Below, piece after piece: positions 1-6,073 of a DNA stretch of 7,757 nt. The stretch is from DASUSF01 sp036375275. Its GTDB lineage: Bacteria; Pseudomonadota; Alphaproteobacteria; Geminicoccales; Geminicoccaceae. Positions within the stretch are counted from its first letter, which is position 1. Each line of letters starts with the position of its first letter. The translations under genes were made by a program, and so were the position numbers. The notes beneath the pieces are model-generated. The model was not told where the DNA came from, did no database searches, and saw only the letters and a program-made list of their open reading frames with translations. The DNA lies in contig DASUSF010000165.1 in NCBI GenBank assembly GCA_036375275.1, forward strand, positions 1 through 7,757, in the 5' to 3' direction.

Positions 1-105
1 GAAGGGCGCGACCTCGAGCCCGTCGTAGCCGAGCGCCCGGGCGAGGGCGCACTGCTCCTCGAAGCGCAGATCCCGGACCACCTCGTTGCACAGGCTGATC
101 CTCAT
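1..105 (-). CDS. Sugar phosphate isomerase/epimerase-like protein, N-terminal fragment
   Basis: This is the first 35 codons of a gene that continues past the left edge. The translation opens MRISLCNEVV and ends with LGYDGLEVAPF. That is the usual beginning of the AP-endonuclease-2/xylose-isomerase-like TIM barrel family (sugar phosphate isomerase/epimerase, hydroxypyruvate isomerase-like): strand 1 carries a short 'SLCNE' and strand 2 carries 'GYDGLEV'. Members isomerise or epimerise sugars and keto-acids in the cytoplasm with a divalent metal. The metal ligands lie further along and are not visible. The ATG overlaps the tctA stop codon as ATGA, so the gene is almost certainly translationally coupled to the transporter operon. 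It probably acts on the imported substrate or a breakdown product of it, which is inference. The exact substrate cannot be told. Confidence 0.8.
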   Translation of the reverse strand, partial: MRISLCNEVVRDLRFEEQCALARALGYDGLEVAPF

Positions 106-1619
106 GGTGCGCCCTCGCGGTTCCGGCCCAGCAGGCCCGACACCGTCCGCCGAACCGCGCCGAAGCTCAAGAGCACGGTGATCAGGATCGTGATCCAGAG
201 CACCGCGCTGATCGGACGGGTGAAGAACGGGCCGAGGTCGCCGTCGGTCAGCACGAGGCCGCGCCGGAGGCTCTTGTCGAGGATGTCGCCGAGCACCAGG
301 CCGAGGACCAGCGGCGCCATCGGGTACCTCATCTCGCGCAGCACGAAGCCGAGGATGCCGAAGCCGAGCATCACCCAGATGTCGAACAGCCGGCTCGCGA
401 TCGCGAACGAGCCGATCGTGCACAGGATGAAGATCGCCGGCATCAGGCGCTCGCGCGGCACGGCGAGGACCAGGAGCAGCGGCCGGGTCAGGACCAGGCC
501 GTAGAGCAGGATCGCGAGGGTGGCGAGCAGCATCATCGCGACCACGTCGTGGATGAAGGTCGGGAACTCGATCATGATCAGCGGCCCGGGCCGGACGCCA
601 TGGATGAACATCGCGGCGAGCAGGACCGCCGCCGGCGCCGAGCCCGGGACGGCGAGCGTCAGGACCGGGATGATCGCGCCCGGCACCGCGGCGTTGTTGC
701 CGGTCTCGGCGGCCATCAGGCCCTCGACCGAGCCCCTCCCGAACTGGTCCTTCTCGCGGCTCGCCCGGCGGGCCGCGGCGTAGGATGCCCAGGCGCCGAG
801 GTCCTCGCCGACGCCCGGGATGATCCCCATGGTCGTGCCGATCACGCCGGAGCGGATGATGGTCCGCCAGTAGCGGACGAGGTCGGCGAGGCGCGGGATG
901 ACGCGGTCGGTCGCGGCGCGGACCACCTCGGCGGCCGGCTGCTTCATCACGATCAGCACTTCCGAGAAGCCGAACGCTCCGACCAGCGCCGGCAGCAGCC
1001 CGATGCCGCCCGCGAGGTCGGTGCTGCCGAAGGCGAAGCGGGGGTAGGCGTGGATCCCTTCCTGGCCGATCATCGCGACCATCAGGCCGAGGAAGCCCGC
1101 GATCCAGCCCTTGATCGGGTCATCGAGCGCGGTCAGGTGCCCGGAGATGACGATCCCGAACACCGCCAGCCAGAAGAACTCGAAGGCGCCGAAGCTGAGC
1201 GCGAACTCGGCGAGCACCGGGGCGATGGTGGCGAGCGCCAGGATGCCGATCAGCGTGCCGAGCACCGAGCCCGAGGTCGCGATGCCCATGGCGCGCCCGG
1301 CCTCGCCGCGCCGCGCGAGGGGGAAGCCGTCGAGGGTGGTCGCGGCATTGGCCGGGGTGCCCGGGATGTTGAGCAGGATCGCGCTCCGGCTGCCGCCGTA
1401 GATCGCGCCGACGTACATGCAGATCAGGATCAGGATCGCGTCGCCCGCGGCCATCTTGAAGGTCAGCGTGGTGAGCAGGGCGACGCCGAGGGTCGCGGTC
1501 AGGCCGGGCAGCATGCCGACCGTGATCCCGAGCAGCGTCGCCCAGAGCACGTTGAAGAGCGCGCCCGGCCGGAGGAAGCCCTGGAGCGCCGTCAGGAGGT
1601 CGAGCAGCCCCTCCGGCAC
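102..1619 (-). CDS. tctA: Tripartite tricarboxylate transporter, large membrane subunit TctA
   Basis: This is the large, roughly 12-helix permease subunit of a TTT family secondary transporter, which works with TctB and a periplasmic TctC/Bug protein to import carboxylates. At 505 residues it has the usual family length. Two matching family signatures are visible, reflecting the internal repeat. The first is GMLPGL at residues 35-40 with YGGS...NIPGTP at 74-89. The second is GIIPGVGEDLGAW at 265-277 with ETGNNA at 305-310. Long hydrophobic segments fill most of the rest. The second motif has Glu-Asp (272-273) where the commoner form has Gly-Thr. I chose the GTG at 1619, 5 nt after the tctB stop. 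The longer in-frame opening from 1745 would lie wholly inside tctB and adds a Pro/Arg/Gly-rich tail unlike the family. No strong Shine-Dalgarno is visible, so coupling to tctB is likely. Substrate is unknown. Confidence 0.93.
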   Translation of the reverse strand: MPEGLLDLLTALQGFLRPGALFNVLWATLLGITVGMLPGLTATLGVALLTTLTFKMAAGDAILILICMYVGAIYGGSRSAILLNIPGTPANAATTLDGFPLARRGEAGRAMGIATSGSVLGTLIGILALATIAPVLAEFALSFGAFEFFWLAVFGIVISGHLTALDDPIKGWIAGFLGLMVAMIGQEGIHAYPRFAFGSTDLAGGIGLLPALVGAFGFSEVLIVMKQPAAEVVRAATDRVIPRLADLVRYWRTIIRSGVIGTTMGIIPGVGEDLGAWASYAAARRASREKDQFGRGSVEGLMAAETGNNAAVPGAIIPVLTLAVPGSAPAAVLLAAMFIHGVRPGPLIMIEFPTFIHDVVAMMLLATLAILLYGLVLTRPLLLVLAVPRERLMPAIFILCTIGSFAIASRLFDIWVMLGFGILGFVLREMRYPMAPLVLGLVLGDILDKSLRRGLVLTDGDLGPFFTRPISAVLWITILITVLLSFGAVRRTVSGLLGRNREGAP

Positions 1620-1624
1620 GGCGC

Positions 1625-2110
1625 TCAGGGCAGCCGGACCAGGAAGATCTCCTGGAAGACGTAGGTCACGACGGCCGCGAGCAGGGCGGCATAGAGCAGC
1701 GCCAGGGCGATCCGGCGGAGCCGGCCCGCCACACCCTTCGGCCACTCGAACAGGATCACGAAGCCGGCCGCGAACACGAAGGTCGCGAGCCAGAACGGCA
1801 CCCGCCCGACCAGGCCCGCGGCGTAGCCGAGGGTCAGGAGGAGGGTGAGCGCGACCCGGCGCGCGGCGTCGTCGGCCAGGAAGCGGACCTCGAGGCCCCG
1901 GAGCCGCCAGCCGCCCGCCCGCGCCGCGCGCGCGGCGAGCATCGCCCCGAGCGCCGCGATCACCGCCGCGAGCGCCGCCGGCACGAGGCCCGGCACCGTG
2001 TAGGGATTGATGTTGCGCTCCTCGAAGCGCGGCATGTCGAGGCTGATCAGAAGCGCCCCGATGCCGAGCGCGGCCAGGATCAGGCCCGTGATGAAGTCGG
2101 CGCGGACCAT
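1625..2110 (-). CDS. tctB: Tripartite tricarboxylate transporter, small membrane subunit TctB
   Basis: This is the small membrane subunit of the TTT transporter, 161 residues, with the four-helix pattern expected of TctB. Helix 1 is about residues 7-24 (FITGLILAALGIGALLIS). It is followed by a loop with the typical 'NPYTVPGLVPA' segment, a helix around 42-63, a charged stretch, and two hydrophobic helices near 87-122 and 134-152. TctB sequences are poorly conserved, so the call rests on the topology, the loop motif and the position directly upstream of tctA. It starts 22 nt after the end of the DHDPS-like gene. A weak GGAAG lies about 10 nt before the ATG. The protein ends five bases before the tctA start. 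Confidence 0.88.
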   Translation of the reverse strand: MVRADFITGLILAALGIGALLISLDMPRFEERNINPYTVPGLVPAALAAVIAALGAMLAARAARAGGWRLRGLEVRFLADDAARRVALTLLLTLGYAAGLVGRVPFWLATFVFAAGFVILFEWPKGVAGRLRRIALALLYAALLAAVVTYVFQEIFLVRLP

Positions 2111-2132
2111 GGGCGGCGGCTTCCAGATCCCG

Positions 2133-3194
2133 TCAGGCGAGCCAGCGTTCGAGGTTGGCGGCGACGAAGGCGTCGTCGTCGAGGTCCGGGTACGCCGCCT
2201 GGACGCGGTCGATCTCCTCGCTCTGGCCCGGGCTCAGGCCCTCCTCCGGGTCGAGGCACCAGATGCCGTCGAGCAGCCCCTGCCGGCGCAGCACCTCGTG
2301 GACCCCGGCGATGCAGCCGCGGAAGTCGTTGGCGACATCGAAGAAGGCGCCGTTGGCGTCGGTCACCGCGGCGTCGAGCGCGAGCAGGTCGGCGGGGACG
2401 AGGTCGCCCGTCGCATGGCGGCTGATCCGCTCGACGTAGCCGACCGCGCTCCGGGTCCAGACGCACCAGTGGCCGAGCAGCCCGCCCCGAAAGCGGACGG
2501 TCACGAGATCCTCGCTCCGCCGGATTCGGAACGGCGTGAGCAGGTCGAGGACGATGTGGTCGTCGTTGCCGGTGAGCAGCGTGATCCGCTCCTCCACGCC
2601 GGCCTCGACCACGCCCCGGACCACGTCCAGGGTGCGGTAGCGGTTGAAGGGCGCGACCTTGATCGCGACGACGTTCGGGATGGTTGCGAACCGGCGCCAG
2701 AACGAGGCCGGCAGCACGACCCCGCCGACCGCAGGCTGCAGGTAGAAGCCGATGAGGGGGATCGCCGCGGCGACCGCCGCGCAGTGCTCGATCAGTTCGT
2801 CCTCGGAGGCGCCGCGGAGCGCGGCGAGGCTGAGCAGCCCGGCGTGGTAGCCGAGGGCGAGGGCGATCCCGGCCTCGGCGAGGGCCTGCCGGGTCGGGCC
2901 GACCAGGCCCGCGATCATGACCGGGCGCCGCTCGCTCCAGGCCGCCGCGGTCTCGGCCGCGATCCGGAGCACCGGCTCGTAGAGCCCGGCTTCGCGGATC
3001 TGGAACTGGGTGGTGTGCACGCCGACCGCCAGCCCGGAGACGCCGGCGTCGATGTAGTAGCGGGTCAGCGCCCGCTGCCGCCGTGCGTCGAGATCGCGCC
3101 GTGCGGTCAGCGCGAGCGGGTGGGCGGGGATGACCCCGCCGTTCCCGAGCGCCGTCCGCACGTCCGACGGCAGATCTTCAGCATCCAGAGCCAT
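2133..3194 (-). CDS. DHDPS/NAL-family (class I aldolase-like) lyase, not a true DapA
   Basis: This 353-residue cytoplasmic TIM-barrel enzyme belongs to the dihydrodipicolinate synthase/N-acetylneuraminate lyase family, whose members make or break C-C bonds of keto-acids through a lysine Schiff base. The likely Schiff-base lysine is K179 in VVAIKVAP. The catalytic tyrosine is Y151 in IGFYLQP, 28 residues earlier, the same spacing as Tyr133-Lys161 in E. coli DapA. The GTTGE motif that binds the pyruvyl carboxylate is replaced by GVHTTQF (58-64). The position of DapA Arg138, which holds aspartate semialdehyde, appears to be Val156. The protein is also about 60 residues longer than DapA, mostly at the C-terminus. 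It is therefore unlikely to make lysine precursors. A catabolic aldolase or dehydratase for the substrate of the linked transporter is the better inference. The start is supported by GGGGAG eight bases before the ATG. Confidence 0.87.
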   Translation of the reverse strand: MALDAEDLPSDVRTALGNGGVIPAHPLALTARRDLDARRQRALTRYYIDAGVSGLAVGVHTTQFQIREAGLYEPVLRIAAETAAAWSERRPVMIAGLVGPTRQALAEAGIALALGYHAGLLSLAALRGASEDELIEHCAAVAAAIPLIGFYLQPAVGGVVLPASFWRRFATIPNVVAIKVAPFNRYRTLDVVRGVVEAGVEERITLLTGNDDHIVLDLLTPFRIRRSEDLVTVRFRGGLLGHWCVWTRSAVGYVERISRHATGDLVPADLLALDAAVTDANGAFFDVANDFRGCIAGVHEVLRRQGLLDGIWCLDPEEGLSPGQSEEIDRVQAAYPDLDDDAFVAANLERWLA

Positions 3195-3202
3195 GCGGCC
3201 GG

Positions 3203-3208
3203 CTCCCC
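3203..3208 (-). promoter_or_regulatory. Ribosome binding site of the DHDPS-like gene, within a hairpin loop
   Basis: On the minus strand GGGGAG precedes the ATG at 3194 by eight bases, which fixes that start. It lies in the loop between two GCCGGC copies (3217-3222 and 3198-3203 on the plus strand). These are self-complementary and could pair, so the site may be partly structured in the mRNA. The pairing is a prediction by eye. Confidence 0.55.
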
Positions 3209-3218
3209 GAGCAGCGGC

Positions 3219-3252
3219 CGGCAGGCTTCGCTCCCGAAGCCCGGCTTGTCAA
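3219..3252 (-). promoter_or_regulatory. Possible promoter of the DHDPS-tctBA operon with an overlapping inverted repeat
   Basis: A perfect TTGACA -35 hexamer is seen on the minus strand at 3252-3247. The sequence at the expected -10 distance is GAAGCC, which does not resemble a -10 box. A perfect 7-bp inverted repeat (GGCTTCG/CGAAGCC, loop of four, 3224-3241) fills the spacer and reaches the -10 position. This could be a regulator-dependent promoter with its operator, or an RNA hairpin in a transcript starting further upstream. Only the hexamer and the repeat are seen directly; the function is inferred. Confidence 0.3.
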
Positions 3253-3255
3253 GCG

Positions 3256-3282
3256 GGGGCTCGACGGGAGCCGCCGAGCCCC
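3256..3282 (-). terminator. Candidate hairpin terminator after the DUF1127 gene
   Basis: A perfect 8-bp GC-rich inverted repeat, GGGGCTCG and CGAGCCCC with an 11-nt loop, begins about eight bases after the DUF1127 stop codon. It lacks a T-run on the minus strand, so it is not a classical intrinsic terminator. It may protect the 3' end or assist Rho-dependent termination. Confidence 0.35.
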
Positions 3283-3289
3283 GCGCCGG

Positions 3290-3601
3290 TCACGCGGCCT
3301 TTCGCGCGACCTCGGGGATGTCGGCCCGGTGGATCCCGGTGTCGGCCAGCTCGGGGTCGCTGTACGCGGTCAGCTCGTCGTGCACCATCCGCTGCCGCCG
3401 GCGCCGCGAAAGCGACCGCTCGAGCGGCCGGATCAGGGGCGAGAGCATGCGCGCGACGGTGCCGCCGAGCCGCCTCGCGCCGTCGGCCATCGCCTGTGCG
3501 CGCAGCTGCCGGGCCTCCGTCATGTGGCGCCGGATCTGGTCGTGGAACTGCTCGTTGGTGAGCCCGTCTTCGGCGGGCGTGTAGCCATGGAGGGCGGTCA
3601 T
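3290..3601 (-). CDS. DUF1127-domain small basic protein
   Basis: This is a 103-residue protein whose last 35 or so residues match DUF1127, a short domain common in alpha- and gammaproteobacteria. The segment RRRRQRMVHDELTAY (66-80) is followed by SDPELADTGIHRADIP (81-96), the usual 'D..LADIGI.R.DI' signature. Some short DUF1127 proteins in other alphaproteobacteria are known to bind RNA and to affect sRNA turnover and phosphate or carbon metabolism. Here there is an extra N-terminal half of about 55 polar, helix-prone residues of unknown role. I chose the ATG at 3601 because AAGGAG lies six bases before it. The ATG two codons earlier (3607) directly abuts the purine run. The gene is set apart by 95 nt on one side and 232 nt on the other, so it may be a single-gene unit. 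Confidence 0.85.
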   Translation of the reverse strand: MTALHGYTPAEDGLTNEQFHDQIRRHMTEARQLRAQAMADGARRLGGTVARMLSPLIRPLERSLSRRRRQRMVHDELTAYSDPELADTGIHRADIPEVARKAA

Positions 3602-3833
3602 CGGCATCTCCTTCAGTGCGAGATGAGCAGAGCGCGCCTCCCAGAACGTCCTGCCAGAGATAGGTCTTCGGACCCGGGCACGACCACCGACAGAATTGCA
3701 ACGCTGCACTGTCCGGAAGCACCGGCCGCAGCCGCGCGCCACCCAGATCTGCCGCGCGACTATGCAGGCCAAGCAGAAAGCAGGGTGTGCCGGGCGAGGA
3801 GCTGCACGCCGTCTATGCAGAACTGGGAAGCAG
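3602..3833. other. Non-coding spacer between the nuclease-like and DUF1127 genes
   Basis: This 232-nt spacer should hold the 3' end of the nuclease-like gene and the promoter of the DUF1127 gene. It is less GC-rich than the flanking coding DNA. I see no convincing promoter pair and no T-rich terminator. An 8-bp direct repeat, CTATGCAG, occurs at 3760-3767 and 3813-3820. The second copy can form a weak 5-bp hairpin with TGCAC-containing sequence just before it. Open frames across it are extensions of neighbouring genes without family similarity. Confidence 0.5.
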
Positions 3834-4460
3834 CTAATCAGAGAGACAGTAGGACGGCAGCCGATAGATCTCCCGGATGCGCGATCCGCGCTCGACGGCG
3901 GCCTGCTCGAGGCGCGCATACCGGCCGCCGCTGAAGGCGCGGCAGTCGCGCGCCACGCCGCGGTGGACCATCACCGCGCCGACGTCGCGGACATCGACGT
4001 AGCAGATGGCGACGCAGCGGTCGTAGGTGCCTTCGCCCGTCAGGTCGCACCAGAGGGTCTCGTTCCGCACCAGCTTCTTCATGGTCCGGGTGGCCTTCCG
4101 GCCGCCGCGCTCGTCGCGCTCGGGTGCCGCCACGCCGTCGAGACGGATCGGCAGCCCGCCGACCTCGATCGTGTCGCCGTCCCGGACGTGGGTCACCCGG
4201 TCCTCGATCGAGATCCTCGCGCAGGCGCGGTCGCCATTCCCGAGGCCGACCCCCTCGTCGCCCGGCGCACCGTCGCCGTGGCAATGGTATTGGCCGGTCG
4301 CGGATTCGGTGTGGCAGCCGTCCGCGTCGAGGCCGCCGCCGTGGCCGCGGGCCGGAGAGGACGCGGCGCTCGCCGCGAGAGCGAGGGCGAGCACGAACAC
4401 CACGGTCGGCTTCGGGCTGATTCCCTTCCGGGTCCGCAGGCGCGCGGGATAGCCGGGCAT
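3834..4460 (-). CDS. Secreted YHYH-domain/thermonuclease-like (SNase fold) protein
   Basis: This 208-residue exported protein begins with a basic stretch and a hydrophobic core (residues 19-33), then a likely signal peptidase site near ASSPARG, about residue 39. The mature N-terminus carries a Cys/His cluster, HGGGLDADGCH...GQYHCH (40-61), of the YHYH type found at the start of many small secreted bacterial proteins. A thermonuclease-like OB-fold follows at about 88-200: RDGDTIEV (93-100), IRLDGVAAPE (105-114) and TYDRC (145-149). By comparison with staphylococcal nuclease, Asp21, Arg35, Glu43 and Arg87 correspond to D96, R106, E114 and R148. The Asp40 metal ligand falls at Ala111. Nuclease activity is therefore uncertain. 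Cysteines 80, 138, 149, 153, 173 and 205 could form disulfides. The start has GAGG eight bases before the ATG. It is divergent from the amine oxidase. Confidence 0.85.
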   Translation of the reverse strand: MPGYPARLRTRKGISPKPTVVFVLALALAASAASSPARGHGGGLDADGCHTESATGQYHCHGDGAPGDEGVGLGNGDRACARISIEDRVTHVRDGDTIEVGGLPIRLDGVAAPERDERGGRKATRTMKKLVRNETLWCDLTGEGTYDRCVAICYVDVRDVGAVMVHRGVARDCRAFSGGRYARLEQAAVERGSRIREIYRLPSYCLSD

Positions 4461-4509
4461 ATGCGTTTCCTCAATCTTGTTTGCTTCGTTGGGTTGTTTG
4501 CTTGCGCCG
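4461..4509 (-). repeat. A-rich leader with a 10-bp direct repeat upstream of the nuclease-like gene
   Basis: In the predicted 5' leader the plus-strand 10-mer TTGTTTGCTT occurs exactly at 4477-4486 and 4494-4503, a 17-bp period. In the mRNA it reads AAGCAAACAA twice, followed by the Shine-Dalgarno and start. The patch is strikingly A/C-rich and G-poor for this genome, so it should be unstructured. An S1 or Hfq loading site or an sRNA target is possible but inferred. Confidence 0.5.
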
Positions 4510-4563
4510 GGACGTTTCCATCCGCGGCGGCGAAAATCCGACTCTACGTCAGGCGATGCGGGA

Positions 4564-4593
4564 ATTGTACCAGCAGCATCATCCGCCGAGCAA
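4564..4593 (-). promoter_or_regulatory. Probable sigma70-type promoter of the nuclease-like gene
   Basis: On the minus strand TTGCTC (4593-4588) and TACAAT (4569-4564) are separated by 18 bp. The -10 box is a five-of-six match to TATAAT. It would start transcription near 4557 and give a leader of about 97 nt before the ATG at 4460. No comparably good pair is seen for the divergent oxidase gene. Confidence 0.45.
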
Positions 4594-4676
4594 CCTGCGA
4601 GCGCCGTACCCGATGGCGCGCCGTTCGCTCGGGTGGTCCCGCCCTGGCGCATGATGCGGCCGCTTCCTCGGGCCGG

Positions 4677-4694
4677 CAGGTGGTTCCACCCGCC
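4677..4694. promoter_or_regulatory. Inverted repeat upstream of the amine oxidase gene, possible operator
   Basis: GGTGG-TT-CCACC (4679-4690) is a short symmetrical sequence about 50 bp before the oxidase start. Partial outer symmetry comes from CAGG to its left and CCTG at 4692-4695. A second inverted repeat, ACCCGA/TCGGGT with a 15-nt centre containing GGCGCGCC, lies at 4608-4634. Either could be a regulator site between the divergent genes. No protein can be assigned. Confidence 0.25.
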
Positions 4695-4741
4695 TGGAAA
4701 ACGGTCTACGGCAGAGGCGAGCGGGCCTTCGGGAGCGGACG

Positions 4742-6040
4742 ATGACCGGCGTGGCGGACGTGGTGGTGATCGGGGCCGGGGCGGCCGGCATCGCCGCCGG
4801 GAGGGCGCTCCGCGCTGCCGGGCTCGACGTCGTCGTTCTCGAGGCCCGGGACCGCATCGGCGGCCGCTGCCACACCGACACGACCAGTCTCGGGGTGCCC
4901 TGGGACCGGGGCGCGCACTGGCTGCACGACGCCGAGCGCAACCCGATGCGGGCCCACGCCGAGCGGCTCGGGGTGCGCTACAGCCGGGGGCCGCGCCGCT
5001 TCCTGGTCCGCCGGTCGCAGGGCTTCGCGGAGCCCGACTGGGTCGAGCAACTGGAGGCGTGGATCGATCGGGCCTTCGCTGCGGTCGCCGCGGCCGGCGA
5101 GCGGGGCGAGGACCGTCCGGCGAGCGAGGTCGTACCGGCGCATCCACGCTTCCGGCCGCACTTCCGGGCGATGTTCGATTCCCGGTTCGCGGCGTTCAAC
5201 GGCGTCGAGCCGGAACGCATGTCGACCCTCGACTACGCCCGCTCGATCGACGGCGCCAACTGGCCGGTGCTGGACGGCTACGGCGCGCTGCTGGCGGCTC
5301 TGGCAACGGAGCTGCCGGTCGAGCTCAGGACCCCGGTCGAGGCCGTGCGCTTCGGCGGGCGGAGCGTCGGGATCGAGACCGCGCGCGGCACCCTCGAAGC
5401 GGCTGCAGCCGTGATCACGGTCCCGACCGCCGTTCTCGCCGCCGCTGACATCGCGTTCGATCCGGCCCTGCCGGCGGCGCACCGGGACGCCTTCGACGCG
5501 CTGCCGCTCGGCGAAGCCAACAAGGTCGCCTTCGCCTTCGAGCGCAACGTCTTCGGGCGCGAGGATCACCACTTCCTGGCGTTCGAGCACGACACCCTGG
5601 CGGCGACCCGCTTCGACGTCCGGCCGGCCGGGCGGAACCTCGCGATCGCCTACTTCGGTGGCCGCTTCGCCCGCGAGATCGAGGCGGCCGGCGAGGCCGC
5701 GATGCGGGAGTTCGCCCTGAGCCGGCTGCGCTCGGCCTATGGCGCCGACCTCGTCCGCGAGGTCCGAAGCGTCGCGTGCACCGGCTGGTGCGGCGACGTC
5801 CATGCCCGGGGCGGCTACTCCTGCGCCCGCCCCGGGCGGGCGGACGCGCGCAGGACGCTGTCGGAGCCGGTCGCGGAACGCCTGGTCTTCGCCGGCGAAG
5901 CGGCCTCGATCACGGCCTACGGCACGGTTCACGGCGCCTGGCAGAGCGGCGAGGCGGCCGCCGGAAGGGTGGTCGGGATGCTGCGGGCGCAGGGAGCGCG
6001 GCCGGCGTCCCTACACCAGGCCGGATCGCCGCTGATGTGA
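4742..6040 (+). CDS. Flavin-containing amine oxidase (MAO/polyamine oxidase/LSD1 fold)
   Basis: This is a 432-residue FAD-dependent oxidase that probably oxidises a primary, secondary or poly-amine with O2, giving an imine or aldehyde and H2O2. The dinucleotide-binding motif GAGAAG is at 11-16, followed by VVLEARDRIGGR (31-42), the usual FAD-contact sequence. The second FAD region near the C-terminus is LVFAGEAAS (381-389) and TVHGAW (395-400). Lys261 in GEANKVAF matches the conserved lysine that bridges to flavin N5 in this fold. TGWCGDVHARGGYS (347-360) is the usual W...GGYS substrate-domain segment. No signal peptide or Tat motif is seen, so it is likely cytoplasmic. Length is typical of the bacterial family. 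GGGAG seven bases before the ATG supports the start. Substrate cannot be named; the neighbours give no clear amine pathway. Confidence 0.9.
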   Translation: MTGVADVVVIGAGAAGIAAGRALRAAGLDVVVLEARDRIGGRCHTDTTSLGVPWDRGAHWLHDAERNPMRAHAERLGVRYSRGPRRFLVRRSQGFAEPDWVEQLEAWIDRAFAAVAAAGERGEDRPASEVVPAHPRFRPHFRAMFDSRFAAFNGVEPERMSTLDYARSIDGANWPVLDGYGALLAALATELPVELRTPVEAVRFGGRSVGIETARGTLEAAAAVITVPTAVLAAADIAFDPALPAAHRDAFDALPLGEANKVAFAFERNVFGREDHHFLAFEHDTLAATRFDVRPAGRNLAIAYFGGRFAREIEAAGEAAMREFALSRLRSAYGADLVREVRSVACTGWCGDVHARGGYSCARPGRADARRTLSEPVAERLVFAGEAASITAYGTVHGAWQSGEAAAGRVVGMLRAQGARPASLHQAGSPLM

Positions 6041-6051
6041 TCTGTCTCACA
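6036..6051 (+). promoter_or_regulatory. Exact Crp-type operator TGTGA-N6-TCACA
   Basis: TGTGA at 6036-6040 and TCACA at 6047-6051 form a perfect match to the ten conserved bases of the E. coli Crp consensus, with the correct six-base spacer (TCTGTC). The left half-site overlaps the amine oxidase stop codon. The centre (6043.5) lies 41.5 bp before a start point at about 6085 predicted from the TACGAT box. That is the position of a class II Crp-activated promoter. A Crp/Fnr-family regulator of the Crp specificity type is the natural candidate binder; binding is inferred. Confidence 0.6.
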
Positions 6052-6073
6052 GCAACCTTCGTGTCGCACCCGG

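Noticed and set aside
549..1664. A 371-codon plus-strand frame opposite tctA
   Set aside because: The composition is Arg/Asp/Glu/Gly/Ala-rich, a complement of hydrophobic codons, and there is no ribosome binding site or recognisable domain.
1619..1745. A longer N-terminus for TctA starting at 1745
   Set aside because: It would overlap tctB by about 120 bp and adds a Pro/Arg/Gly-rich tail not seen in the family. The GTG at 1619 gives the usual length.
2007..3584. A 525-codon plus-strand open frame opposite the lyase and tctB genes
   Set aside because: The translation is Asp/Glu/Arg/Gly-rich low-complexity sequence with no family features. It lies antisense to a well-supported enzyme gene and is a typical shadow in high-GC DNA.
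3602..3919. N-terminal extension of the DUF1127 frame to 209 residues
   Set aside because: The extra residues run across a non-coding spacer into the nuclease-like gene, and a good AAGGAG sits directly before the internal ATG at 3601.
4461..5147. N-terminal extension of the nuclease-like frame to 437 residues
   Set aside because: It would overlap the divergent amine oxidase gene and bury the signal peptide. A ribosome binding site precedes the ATG at 4460.
4706..5932. A 408-codon minus-strand open frame opposite the amine oxidase
   Set aside because: The oxidase frame has clear FAD motifs; the antisense product is Arg/Ala/Pro-rich without any domain.
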